Shown here: in pieces, positions 1-5,418 of the stretch | Layout of the letters: each line of letters begins with the position of its first letter | How positions within the stretch are numbered: the first letter of the stretch is position 1 | DNA from: Chloroflexota bacterium | GTDB lineage: Bacteria; Chloroflexota; Dehalococcoidia; SAR202; UBA11138 | Direction of reading: 5' to 3' | DNA: 5,418 nt | NCBI GenBank assembly: GCA_022566975.1 | Contig: JADFHV010000163.1 | Span: forward strand, 1-5,418 | Position numbers and translations under genes: made by a program | Notes under the pieces: model-generated | What the model saw: the letters and a program-made list of their open reading frames with translations, nothing else | The model's database searches: none | What the model was told of the DNA's origin: nothing

Positions 1-35
1 GCCGCTGCGTCTGCCGGCAGCACTATGGCCTGATT

Positions 36-44
36 TGGTATAAT
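36..44 (+). promoter_or_regulatory. Extended -10 promoter of ftsH
   Basis: TATAAT at 39-44 matches the sigma-70 -10 consensus exactly and is preceded by TGG at 36-38, giving the extended -10 form TGnTATAAT. No good -35 hexamer lies 16-18 bp upstream (16-21 reads GGCAGC), which suits an extended -10 promoter. Transcription would start near position 51, leaving a leader of about 30 nt before the ftsH start codon. That ftsH therefore has its own promoter is an inference; the upstream gene is outside the window. Confidence 0.6.
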
Positions 45-73
45 CAGATCGGCTCACCGCCGGTACGCGTCGT

Positions 74-77
74 GGAG
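74..77 (+). promoter_or_regulatory. Ribosome-binding site deciding the ftsH start
   Basis: GGAG at 74-77 lies 5 nt before ATG at 83. The alternative GTG at 77 has no purine-rich site in front of it and would overlap this GGAG. A third possible start, ATG at 98, has GGAAGG at 89-94 but only 3 nt of spacing. ATG 83 is therefore preferred. The choice alters only a few residues before the first membrane segment. Confidence 0.5.
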
Positions 78-82
78 TGGAT

Positions 83-1930
83 ATGAGCGGAAGGTGGATG
101 CGAAACAGCTTCATCTACCTGTTGATCGTGGTGGCCGTGATGGCCATCTTCTTCACGCTGTTTTCGGAGCCGTTGGGCGGTTCGCGGGAGGTCCCTGTGA
201 GCCAGGTGATCTCGATGGCGGCTCGGGGGCAGTTGGAGCTTATCGAGATAGATGGAGAGAAGCTTGAGATAACGACGACGAGCGGAGAGATGCTGACGTC
301 GCGTAAGGAAGAGGGCTCCAGCGTGGTGGAGATGCTGGAGCGTGCCAACATAGACCCGTTGGCCAGCAGCGTTCAGGTAGTGGTGAAGGGGTCCAGCGGG
401 CTGAGCAGCCTGTTCGGGATACTGTTCAACTTTTTGCCGCTGATCTTCTTTGGCGCGGTCCTGCTGTTCATGATGAGGCAGGCGCAGGGGAGCACCAACC
501 AGACCTTCAGCTTTGGGCGGAGCCGAGCGCGGATGTTCACGGGCAACAGCCCGGCGATAAGCTTTGCGGACGTAGCTGGAGTGGAGGAGGCGAAGGAAGA
601 GCTTCAGGAGGTGGTGGAGTTCCTTAAGTTCCCGGAGAAGTTCCTGTCGTTGGGAGCGAGGATACCCAAGGGAGTGCTTCTTATGGGGCCTCCCGGTACG
701 GGGAAGACCCTTCTGGCGCGAGCGGTAGCAGGGGAGGCCGGGGTACCCTTCTTCTCCATAAGCGGTAGCGAGTTCGTGGAGATGTTCGTGGGTGTGGGTG
801 CGTCCCGTGTGCGAGACCTTTTCGACCAGGCCAAGCGTAACTCGCCGTGCATCGTCTTCGTGGACGAGATAGACGCGGTAGGCCGTCACAGGGGAGCCGG
901 CCTTGGAGGAGGTCACGACGAGCGAGAGCAGACGTTGAACCAGATCCTGGTGGAGATGGACGGCTTCGACACCAGCACCAACGTCATAGTGTTGGCGGCT
1001 ACCAACCGCCCTGACATACTGGACCCTGCGCTGCTGCGTCCCGGGAGATTCGACCGCAGGGTGACGCTGGACAACCCGGACATACGAGGCCGAATCGAGA
1101 TACTGAAGGTCCACGCCAAGGGAAAGCCCCTGGGAGAGGACGTGGACTTCGAGGCAGTGGCCAAGCAGACGACTGGGTTCAGCGGTGCGGACCTGGCCAA
1201 CCTGGTGAACGAGTCGGCGATACTGGCCGCACGGCGGAACAAGAAGGAGACGACGGCTTCCGAGTTTGCCGAGTCGATAGACAGAGTGATAGCGGGCCCC
1301 GAGCGGAGGAGCCGTGTGGTAAGCGATAGGGAGAAAGAGCTCACGGCCTACCACGAGGCTGGTCACGCGGTGGTGGCGCACCTGTTGCCCCACGCGGACC
1401 GGCCCTACAAGGTGACGATAGTGGCGCGTGGGTCGACGGGAGGCCACACGCGTTACTTGCCTGAGGAGGACCGCAAGCTGTGGACGCGTAACCAGTTCGA
1501 GAGCGTGCTGGCTGCGGCGTTGGGTGGTAGGGTGGCGGAGGAGGTGGTGTTCGAGGAGATGACGACCGGGGCCAGCAACGACCTGGAGCAGGCGACCAAC
1601 GTAGCTCGTACGATGGTAACGCGCTACGGGATGAGCGAGAAGCTAGGTCCCCGGACGTTCGGGAAGCGAGAGGAGCTCGTGTTCCTGGGCAAGGAGCTCC
1701 ACGAGCAGCGGAACTACAGCGACCGAGTCGCCGAGCAGATAGACGAAGAGGTCCACGGGCTGATAGACAGGGCGTACAAGACGGCTCAAGGGCTGCTGAA
1801 GAGCCACGGCTCCACGCTGAAGCGGGTAGCCGAGTATCTGCTCATCAACGAGACGGTGGAGGGAGACGACCTGCAGGAGCTGTTAAAGACTCCTGGTCCG
1901 GATGCCCCCCAGGCTGCGCCAGCGGGCTAG
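83..1930 (+). CDS. ftsH: ATP-dependent zinc metalloprotease FtsH
   Basis: FtsH is a hexameric, membrane-anchored AAA+ protease. It pulls misfolded membrane proteins and short-lived cytosolic regulators through its pore and degrades them. From the ATG at 83 the protein has 615 residues, normal for the family. In order it shows membrane helix 1 (about 9-27), an extracytoplasmic domain (about 30-105), membrane helix 2 (about 110-131), Walker A GPPGTGKT (202-209), pore loop FVGVGA (235-240), Walker B ending VDEID (257-264), the second region of homology with arginine fingers R319 and R322, zinc site HEAGH (424-428) and the third zinc ligand D500 in ASNDLEQ. All catalytic residues are present, so the enzyme should be active. 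The short C-terminal tail is Pro/Ala-rich. The gene has its own promoter and terminator. The segment [12 protein letters not shown] near 453-464 resembles Chloroflexota homologues (from memory). Codon use is odd for Ile: 18 ATA, 10 ATC, 0 ATT by hand count. Confidence 0.97.
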   Translation: MSGRWMRNSFIYLLIVVAVMAIFFTLFSEPLGGSREVPVSQVISMAARGQLELIEIDGEKLEITTTSGEMLTSRKEEGSSVVEMLERANIDPLASSVQVVVKGSSGLSSLFGILFNFLPLIFFGAVLLFMMRQAQGSTNQTFSFGRSRARMFTGNSPAISFADVAGVEEAKEELQEVVEFLKFPEKFLSLGARIPKGVLLMGPPGTGKTLLARAVAGEAGVPFFSISGSEFVEMFVGVGASRVRDLFDQAKRNSPCIVFVDEIDAVGRHRGAGLGGGHDEREQTLNQILVEMDGFDTSTNVIVLAATNRPDILDPALLRPGRFDRRVTLDNPDIRGRIEILKVHAKGKPLGEDVDFEAVAKQTTGFSGADLANLVNESAILAARRNKKETTASEFAESIDRVIAGPERRSRVVSDREKELTAYHEAGHAVVAHLLPHADRPYKVTIVARGSTGGHTRYLPEEDRKLWTRNQFESVLAAALGGRVAEEVVFEEMTTGASNDLEQATNVARTMVTRYGMSEKLGPRTFGKREELVFLGKELHEQRNYSDRVAEQIDEEVHGLIDRAYKTAQGLLKSHGSTLKRVAEYLLINETVEGDDLQELLKTPGPDAPQAAPAG

Positions 1931-1953
1931 TCTGCACCTTCGACAGGGGACGA

Positions 1954-1983
1954 AAGCGGGCGCGTCTGCGCCCGTTTGCTTTT
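1954..1983 (+). terminator. Intrinsic terminator after ftsH
   Basis: A perfect 7-bp GC stem pairs CGGGCGC (1957-1963) with GCGCCCG (1968-1974) around the loop GTCT. It extends outward by a G-U pair and two A-T pairs (1954-1956 with 1975-1977). A T-rich run, TTTGCTTTT (1975-1983), follows. It lies 24 nt after the ftsH stop codon. Strong stem, short loop and T-run together make this a standard Rho-independent terminator for the plus strand. Confidence 0.85.
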
Positions 1984-2106
1984 CCCCCTCCCCCCCTCAG
2001 GAAGTGGGTTGTTTTCTCTTTGTCTCCTGCCCCTCTCGCGGAGTGCTTGATTCACCATATTCGGCGCTATTCACCCAGAACCTATTTCAAAAACCCTCAC
2101 CCTTGG

Positions 2107-2137
2107 TCCCCCTCTCCCTTGGCAAGGGAGAGGGGGA
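2107..2137. repeat. Perfect 14-bp hairpin (first of three)
   Basis: The arm TCCCCCTCTCCCTT (2107-2120) pairs without mismatch with AAGGGAGAGGGGGA (2124-2137), around the 3-nt loop GGC. The arms are purely pyrimidine and purely purine. No T-run follows on either strand, so it is not a standard intrinsic terminator. Confidence 0.85.
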
Positions 2138-2147
2138 TAAGAATGAA

Positions 2148-2166
2148 TCTGGGGGTTACCCCCAGA
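2148..2166. repeat. Perfect 8-bp hairpin (second of three)
   Basis: TCTGGGGG (2148-2155) pairs with CCCCCAGA (2159-2166) around the loop TTA. It starts 10 nt after the first hairpin ends. A second C5 run just downstream (2167-2171) could compete for the G5 arm, so an alternative fold is possible. Confidence 0.8.
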
Positions 2167-2172
2167 CCCCCA

Positions 2173-2200
2173 CCAGAGTCCCGACTATTCGGGACTCTGG
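2173..2200. repeat. Perfect 12-bp hairpin (third of three)
   Basis: CCAGAGTCCCGA (2173-2184) pairs with TCGGGACTCTGG (2189-2200) around the loop CTAT. It follows the second hairpin by 6 nt. No T-run follows on the plus strand (ACTCCCCC) or the minus strand, so a terminator role would be non-canonical. It could instead block RNA decay or help end convergent transcription. Confidence 0.85.
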
Positions 2201-2424
2201 ACTCCCCCATCAGCTACTTTTGAAAGGAGTTCCCAGGATGTATGTCCGGTCAGAGTGAGCTGAAGCTCATTGGAGGTCCGCCAGGCGTCGAGCAACGAGA
2301 ACACAAACGGTATGGCGGCGATTAGAGGGAGGGCGGCGAGTAATACGACGCCAGAAGTCTTGCTAAAGAGTGTACGAATCCCGACCTTCGATGCCTCTGG
2401 AAACTGGCTGTCGGAGCAGCCAGA
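2185..2424 (-). pseudogene. Possible relic of a membrane-protein gene
   Basis: A minus-strand frame is open for 79 codons between an in-frame TAG at 2425-2427 and a TAG at 2185-2187. There is no ATG, GTG or TTG before the hydrophobic stretch, so it cannot be an intact gene as it stands. Residues 26-42 (VVLLAALPLIAAIPFVF) form one plausible membrane helix, preceded by a basic stretch with R17 and K22 and followed by a polar DAWRTSNELQ segment. The last part runs into the hairpin element, and the stop codon sits in the loop of the third hairpin. I do not recognise a family. It may be a decayed fragment truncated by the element, or simply a chance open frame in GC-rich DNA. Confidence 0.25.
2404..2423 (-). 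terminator. Weak candidate terminator for the minus-strand genes
   Basis: CTGGCTG (2404-2410) and CAGCCAG (2417-2423) form a perfect 7-bp stem around a 6-nt loop, 65 nt beyond the stop codon of the PaaK-like gene. Read on the minus strand it is followed only by TTTCC, so the U-tract is short. Either this hairpin or the hairpin array further on may end the minus-strand transcript. Confidence 0.25.
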
Positions 2425-2488
2425 CTAGAACGAGCCCCGGGACGGGCCTTCTTAGGTGCAGTAAGACTGGAATCCCGCCCGCAATCTC

Positions 2489-3814
2489 TCAATACTTTTT
2501 CGCGACCCTGACCATCTTGCCAAATTCGGTCAGCGGGATCGTTCCCGGTGGTACCAGTTGAACCTTGGCGCTGAACGTAAGCGTCTGCCTGATCTCCCCT
2601 TCGACCCGGCGTGCAAGGGCCTCCGCGTCAGGCCCGGCGCCTCGCCCGCTCTCCACTGTGATGTCGAGCGCATCGTAAGGTCCGGGATGGCTGAGCACGA
2701 CCTGGAACTCGCCGGTAACCTCAGGGATCAGAGTGTTCAGGACCTCGGCAATCCCGGAGGGGAAAACGTTGATTCCCTTGACGTGAAGCATGTCGTCGGA
2801 GCGGCCTGCAACCATGAAACGGAAACCGGTCCGTCCACAACCGCAAGGCCCCACCCCCTGGATCTCGATCAGATCCCTGGTCCGGTAACGGATGAGCGGC
2901 TGCGCCTCCCGGTCCAAGTTGGTGAGGACCAGCTCACCGGATACGCCCTCCTCTATGGGGAGGTCTTCGCCGGTTGATGGGTCGATTATGTCAGCCAGGA
3001 GAGCACCCTGGCCCACGAAGTGAAGCTCATAAGCCTCATCGCAAACAGAGGCGAGGTCGCACATTGAGTCCGCGAGCCCGTAGACGTTCGAAGCCCTTAT
3101 ACCCCAGGTATCCTCGATGCGTTGTTTGAAGCTTGGCACCCCAAGTCCAGGCTCGCCTCCGAAAAGGCCGAGCTTCATATTAAGCTCGGCGGGCTCGATA
3201 CCCAGCTCCTCTCTTACCACGTTCTCCAGACGGTTCGGGTACGATGGGGTGGACCAGATCGCGTCGACTTTGAGCTCCTGGAGCACCCTTACCAGTCGAC
3301 GCGAGTTCCCTACGCCGTACGGAATCACGCTCGCCCCGGTCCTCTCGAGGTTCCGGTGGTCGGTGTACCCGCCCATCCAGAGTGTGTAGTTCATGCAGGC
3401 GACCACGGTGTGGTGAGGCCTGAGTCCGGCGGCCCAGAAGGCCCGAGCGCCGACCTCGGTCGTCTGGTCCATGTCGTTCTTTGTCAGGACGGTGTAGATG
3501 AACCGCCCTGTCGAGCCAGAGGTCCGATGTATCGTCGATAGCGACTCACTGGGCGCCGCCAGATAGTCACCGAAGGGGGGCTCCCGTTCCTGGGACTCGC
3601 TCAGCTCTGGCTTGTTGGTAAACGGCAGCCGGGAAAGGTCCTTCGGACTCCGAATGTCATTGGGGGTCAGGTTGACATCCTGGAATTTCCGTTGATAAAA
3701 GGGGCTCCTGGCGTAGACGTACTCAAGCTGCCGCGCCAGCTTCTCCCGCTCCATGACGCGTTGGGCGGGCGGCGCGATCGCCTCCATCTGAGCGTTCCAC
3801 ATGGTACGCTGCAT
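2489..3814 (-). CDS. Phenylacetate-CoA ligase (PaaK)-like adenylate-forming enzyme
   Basis: This 441-residue protein has the length and layout of the PaaK family, which uses ATP and CoA to turn an aryl acid into its CoA thioester through an acyl-AMP intermediate. It opens with the typical YARSPFYQRKF and DLSRLPFTNK segments (34-44, 59-68). Then come the phosphate loop TSGSTGR (98-104), YGLAD (245-249), the ribose-binding Asp in YRTRDL (310-315), the cysteine-containing CGCGRTG (324-330), the hinge region GRSDDMLHVKG (337-347) and the probable catalytic lysine K433 in FGKMVR near the C-terminus. Asp249 stands where PaaK proteins usually have Glu, and the following GPG-type segment reads CDL, so the substrate may differ from phenylacetate. 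The ATG starts 2 bp after the hydratase stop codon, with AAGG (complement of 3820-3823) 5 nt upstream inside the end of that gene. No other paa genes are visible, so no gene symbol is given. Confidence 0.85.
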   Translation of the reverse strand: MQRTMWNAQMEAIAPPAQRVMEREKLARQLEYVYARSPFYQRKFQDVNLTPNDIRSPKDLSRLPFTNKPELSESQEREPPFGDYLAAPSESLSTIHRTSGSTGRFIYTVLTKNDMDQTTEVGARAFWAAGLRPHHTVVACMNYTLWMGGYTDHRNLERTGASVIPYGVGNSRRLVRVLQELKVDAIWSTPSYPNRLENVVREELGIEPAELNMKLGLFGGEPGLGVPSFKQRIEDTWGIRASNVYGLADSMCDLASVCDEAYELHFVGQGALLADIIDPSTGEDLPIEEGVSGELVLTNLDREAQPLIRYRTRDLIEIQGVGPCGCGRTGFRFMVAGRSDDMLHVKGINVFPSGIAEVLNTLIPEVTGEFQVVLSHPGPYDALDITVESGRGAGPDAEALARRVEGEIRQTLTFSAKVQLVPPGTIPLTEFGKMVRVAKKY

Positions 3815-3816
3815 GC

Positions 3817-4623
3817 TTACCTTTTCTTCATCCCCTTGATTTTCTTCATCTCCTTGACTTTCTTCATCTCCTTGACCTTTCTATCCACGTATCCGCGATA
3901 GCTCCCCTCACCCACGCACATCAAGAGGTGGCTGGCCTCCAACTCGAGGGTCTGCTCGAAGCCGGCGTTGAGCCCCTGCTCGATGGCGCTCCGCGACAGC
4001 CGCAGGGCGAGAGGAGACTGGCGGCCGATCTTCCGAGCCATCTCCATCGTCTCGTCCATGAGCCTGTCGACCGGGACTACTCGGTTCACGAGCCCGATGC
4101 GGGCGGCCTCGTCGGCGCCAATGAACTCCGCGGTGAACACCAGCTCCTTTGCTTTGCCCAGGCCCACCAGATGCGTCAGTAGTTTGGTCCCCGCGGTGGT
4201 CAGCGTCATCCCCACATCGGTCTCGGGGAACCCGAAAAGCGCGTCCTGGGCCGCGATCCTAATGTCGCAGCTCATTGCGAATTCGCACCCACCGCCGACG
4301 GCGGCCCCCCGGACTGCCGCAATCAGGGGCTTGCCCAGCCTCATGACAGCCCGCTGGACCTCCTGAAGCGCGTCCACCTCCCGCTCCCACACCTCGAAGC
4401 TCTTGCCGGCAGAAGTGTCCTTCAAGTCCTCGCCGGCGCAAAAGGCCCTCCCCGCGCCGGTCATTATGACGCATGCGACGTCCGCGTCCCGCCGGGCGCC
4501 GTCCAGCCGAGCGATCAACTCCTCTAGAAGGCTCAGATTGATGGCGTTAAGGCGGTCCGGCCTGTTCAGAGTGATGATCCCGATGTTCTCGTTCCGGGTG
4601 TAAAGAACAGCAGGTTCTGTCAT
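3817..4623 (-). CDS. Enoyl-CoA hydratase/isomerase family protein
   Basis: This 268-residue crotonase-fold protein is expected to add water across the double bond of an enoyl-CoA. The LNRPDRLNAIN segment (19-29) and FCAGEDL (61-67) contribute to CoA binding and the first half of the oxyanion hole; AAVGGGCEFAMSCDI (107-121) gives the second half. Both catalytic glutamates of classical hydratases appear to be present, E114 in GGGCE and E134 in GFPE, which favours hydratase over isomerase or dehalogenase activity. The start ATG has AGGAG 9 nt upstream. The C-terminus is unusual: in place of the common EGxxAFxEKRxPxF ending it has GSYRGYVDRK followed by three six-residue repeats, forming a tail of about 20 residues rich in Lys. 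Ile codons are 10 ATC, 3 ATT, 1 ATA by hand count, unlike ftsH. It probably shares a transcript with the ligase (2-bp gap). The exact substrate cannot be read from sequence. Confidence 0.88.
   Translation of the reverse strand: MTEPAVLYTRNENIGIITLNRPDRLNAINLSLLEELIARLDGARRDADVACVIMTGAGRAFCAGEDLKDTSAGKSFEVWEREVDALQEVQRAVMRLGKPLIAAVRGAAVGGGCEFAMSCDIRIAAQDALFGFPETDVGMTLTTAGTKLLTHLVGLGKAKELVFTAEFIGADEAARIGLVNRVVPVDRLMDETMEMARKIGRQSPLALRLSRSAIEQGLNAGFEQTLELEASHLLMCVGEGSYRGYVDRKVKEMKKVKEMKKIKGMKKR
3823..3876 (-). repeat. 18-bp tandem repeat (three copies) inside the hydratase gene
   Basis: Two identical 18-bp copies (3859-3876 and 3841-3858) and a third with two changes (3823-3840) lie head to tail. 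On the minus strand each encodes six residues: VKEMKK, VKEMKK, IKGMKK. The unit length is a multiple of three, so copy changes keep the frame. The array ends one codon before the hydratase stop, and its 3' edge adjoins the ribosome-binding site of the downstream ligase gene. Confidence 0.95.
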
Positions 4624-4632
4624 TTGGAGCTA

Positions 4633-4637
4633 CTCCT
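4633..4637 (-). promoter_or_regulatory. Ribosome-binding site of the hydratase gene
   Basis: On the minus strand AGGAG lies 9 nt before the ATG at 4623, within the purine-rich GAGGAGAGGAG. The 87-bp gap up to the aminotransferase stop shows no -10/-35 promoter pair and no intrinsic terminator, so read-through from the aminotransferase gene is plausible. Confidence 0.65.
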
Positions 4638-4710
4638 CTCCTCTTCGCTGGGGGAGGATTCAGGGGGGGCCTCCGTTCGGACGCACAGGTCCGCCCATGC
4701 AAGGGAAGGG

Positions 4711-5418
4711 CTACCCGCCGACGCCCGCGCGAGAGGGCTCGGACCCGACCCGAGGAAGCACCTCGCCCAGAGCGGCCAGCACGCCCCTGATGTCCTCGGA
4801 CGTGGTATAGCCCATGTGCCCGATGCGGAATATCTTGCCACTCAGCGACTGCTGCCCGCCGGCCAGGACGACCCCGTGCTCCTCGCGCATCCGCGAGAGC
4901 AGCCTCCCCCCATCGACTCCATCGGGGATATTCACGGCCGTGACCGTGTTTGAGGCGACCGCCTCATCGGCAAACAACGTGAGCCCCTGCTCCTTCAGGC
5001 CGCTGCGTGTCGCCTCGCCAACGTCCGCGTGGCGCCTGAAGACGCTGTCCATGCCCTCTTTCAAGAGCTTTTCGAGGGACAGGTCCAGCGCGAACATCAC
5101 GGAGACGGCCGGTGTGTACGGCGGCTGCCCCTTCTCGAAATAGCTTTTGTACATCGAGAGGTCCAGATAGAATCTGGGCATCCTGGCCTCGGCGTGGGCC
5201 TCCCACGCCCGCTCGCTGAAGCTGACGAAGGCCAGGCCCGGAGGTAGCATCCACCCCTTCTGCGACGCGGTGGCCACCACGTCGCATCCCCAGGCGTCCG
5301 TGGACAGCGGGAGCGAGCCGACGCTGCGTATGCCGTCCACCAGTAGCAGTCGATCAGACTCGCCTTTGACTACCCCGGCGATCTCTTCCAGCGGGTTAGT
5401 CACGCCGGTGGAGGTCTC
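4711..5418 (-). CDS. Class V aminotransferase, serine/alanine-glyoxylate type (5' part missing)
   Basis: This is a PLP-dependent aminotransferase of the COG0075 group (serine-pyruvate, alanine-glyoxylate and ureidoglycine-glyoxylate enzymes). The frame runs open to the window edge: the GTG at 5401-5403 is internal, because the preceding codons read ETSTG, continuing into VTNPLEE, a motif expected in this family. About 235 residues are visible; family members have roughly 360-390, so some 130-150 N-terminal residues are missing. Counting from the window edge, Asp28 in VDGIRS should contact the PLP ring nitrogen, Lys54 in ASQKGWMLPPG should form the Schiff base, and Arg198 in GKIFRIGHMG should bind the substrate carboxylate. 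The C-terminal domain appears complete and ends in a short Gly/Arg/Ser-rich tail. It is the first visible gene of the minus-strand unit, 87 bp before the hydratase gene. Which amino donor it uses is not determinable here. Confidence 0.9.
   Translation of the reverse strand, partial: ETSTGVTNPLEEIAGVVKGESDRLLLVDGIRSVGSLPLSTDAWGCDVVATASQKGWMLPPGLAFVSFSERAWEAHAEARMPRFYLDLSMYKSYFEKGQPPYTPAVSVMFALDLSLEKLLKEGMDSVFRRHADVGEATRSGLKEQGLTLFADEAVASNTVTAVNIPDGVDGGRLLSRMREEHGVVLAGGQQSLSGKIFRIGHMGYTTSEDIRGVLAALGEVLPRVGSEPSRAGVGG

Larger units (their letters stand above)
2085..2225. repeat. Hairpin-rich palindromic element, MITE-like
   Basis: An outer 8-bp inverted repeat, TTTCAAAA (2085-2092) and TTTTGAAA (2218-2225), encloses 141 bp that contain three consecutive perfect hairpins listed separately. 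Almost all of 2107-2200 can be folded. The pattern fits a small non-autonomous mobile element or a REP/BIME-like intergenic repeat. No clear target-site duplication is visible next to the outer repeat, and other copies cannot be seen in this window. The CCCTCACCC...CTCCCTTGGCAAGGGAG stretch resembles repeats I recall from other bacterial intergenic regions, but I could not check this. Confidence 0.5.
1931..2488. other. Convergent intergenic region without an intact gene
   Basis: This 558-bp stretch separates the ends of ftsH (+) and the PaaK-like gene (-). It holds the ftsH terminator, a 20-nt pyrimidine run at 1979-1998, an unremarkable stretch to 2084, the hairpin-rich element at 2085-2225, and a start-less minus-strand open frame (2185-2424). 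A plus-strand frame running from 1902 to 2258 crosses the terminator and the hairpins and shows no protein-like pattern, so it is not called. I see no RNA gene that I recognise here. Confidence 0.7.

Noticed and set aside
4..21. Small palindromes near the window start (CTGCCGGCAG and GCTGC/GCAGC).
   Set aside because: They are short, lack a T-run and could be the tail of an upstream gene; too little sequence is visible to call a terminator.
44..1447. A 467-codon open frame on the minus strand, antisense to ftsH.
   Set aside because: It is codon-aligned with ftsH and stays open only because ftsH lacks TTA, CTA and TCA codons there. The translation is rich in Arg, His and Leu with no domain pattern.
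1902..2258. A plus-strand open frame overlapping the ftsH end.
   Set aside because: It crosses the terminator and all three hairpins, and its translation is low-complexity Pro/Ser-rich with no recognisable motif.
2284..2352. GGCGTCG (2284-2290) and CGACGCC (2346-2352) inverted repeat.
   Set aside because: A 7-bp match with a 55-nt loop in GC-rich DNA is easily due to chance.
3823..3876. Tandem repeats considered as a CRISPR-like or iteron array.
   Set aside because: There are no spacers, the unit is a multiple of three, and the array reads in frame within a real gene.
3692..3901. A plus-strand frame with a repeated hydrophobic FFISLTF pattern resembling a membrane peptide.
   Set aside because: The pattern is the complement of the 18-bp repeats that encode the Lys-rich tail of the hydratase; it is a shadow of that gene.
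4678..4693. CGGAC/GTCCG hairpin between the aminotransferase and hydratase genes.
   Set aside because: The stem is only 5 bp with no T-run on the minus strand, so it is not supported as a terminator.
4711..5403. GTG at 5401-5403 as the start of the aminotransferase.
   Set aside because: The frame continues upstream to the window edge with the family motif ETSTG, so the GTG is an internal Val codon.

Overview
The window looks like a moderately GC-rich bacterial chromosome, probably Chloroflexota and possibly a Dehalococcoidia-type lineage. That assignment is inferred from the FtsH, whose protease domain carries [17 protein letters not shown] where most bacteria have a GxTxxLPEED-type segment. 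I recall this variant from Chloroflexota FtsH proteins but could not run a search. There are no plasmid, phage or transposase genes, and no rRNA, tRNA or CRISPR array is visible.

Layout. (1) Positions 1-82 hold a short upstream region with an extended -10 promoter (TGGTATAAT). (2) Positions 83-1930 (+) encode a complete ftsH, the membrane-anchored AAA+ zinc protease, ending in a good intrinsic terminator at 1954-1983. (3) Positions 1931-2488 are a convergent intergenic region. It contains three consecutive perfect hairpins inside a short outer inverted repeat (2085-2225, MITE-like) and a start-less open frame on the minus strand with one hydrophobic segment, possibly a gene relic. (4) Positions 5418-2489 (-) hold a probable three-gene transcription unit. 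In transcription order these are a class V aminotransferase (its 5' part lies beyond the window), an enoyl-CoA hydratase/isomerase family protein, and a phenylacetate-CoA ligase (PaaK)-like adenylate-forming enzyme. The last two genes are 2 bp apart.

How the genes could work together. The ligase would activate a carboxylic acid, probably an aryl or arylalkanoic acid, to its CoA thioester. The hydratase would then act on an alpha,beta-unsaturated acyl-CoA. Together they suggest a small acyl-CoA catabolic module. The aminotransferase belongs to the serine/alanine-glyoxylate (COG0075) type; its link to the CoA enzymes rests only on co-orientation and an 87-bp gap. FtsH is a housekeeping protease on the other strand and is not obviously linked.

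Unusual points: the triple-hairpin element; an 18-bp tandem repeat that gives the hydratase a lysine-rich C-terminal tail and also supplies the ribosome-binding site of the next gene; altered adenylation motifs in the PaaK-like protein; and strong use of the Ile codon ATA in ftsH, not shared by the opposite-strand hydratase gene. I see no convincing new defence or mobile system here.
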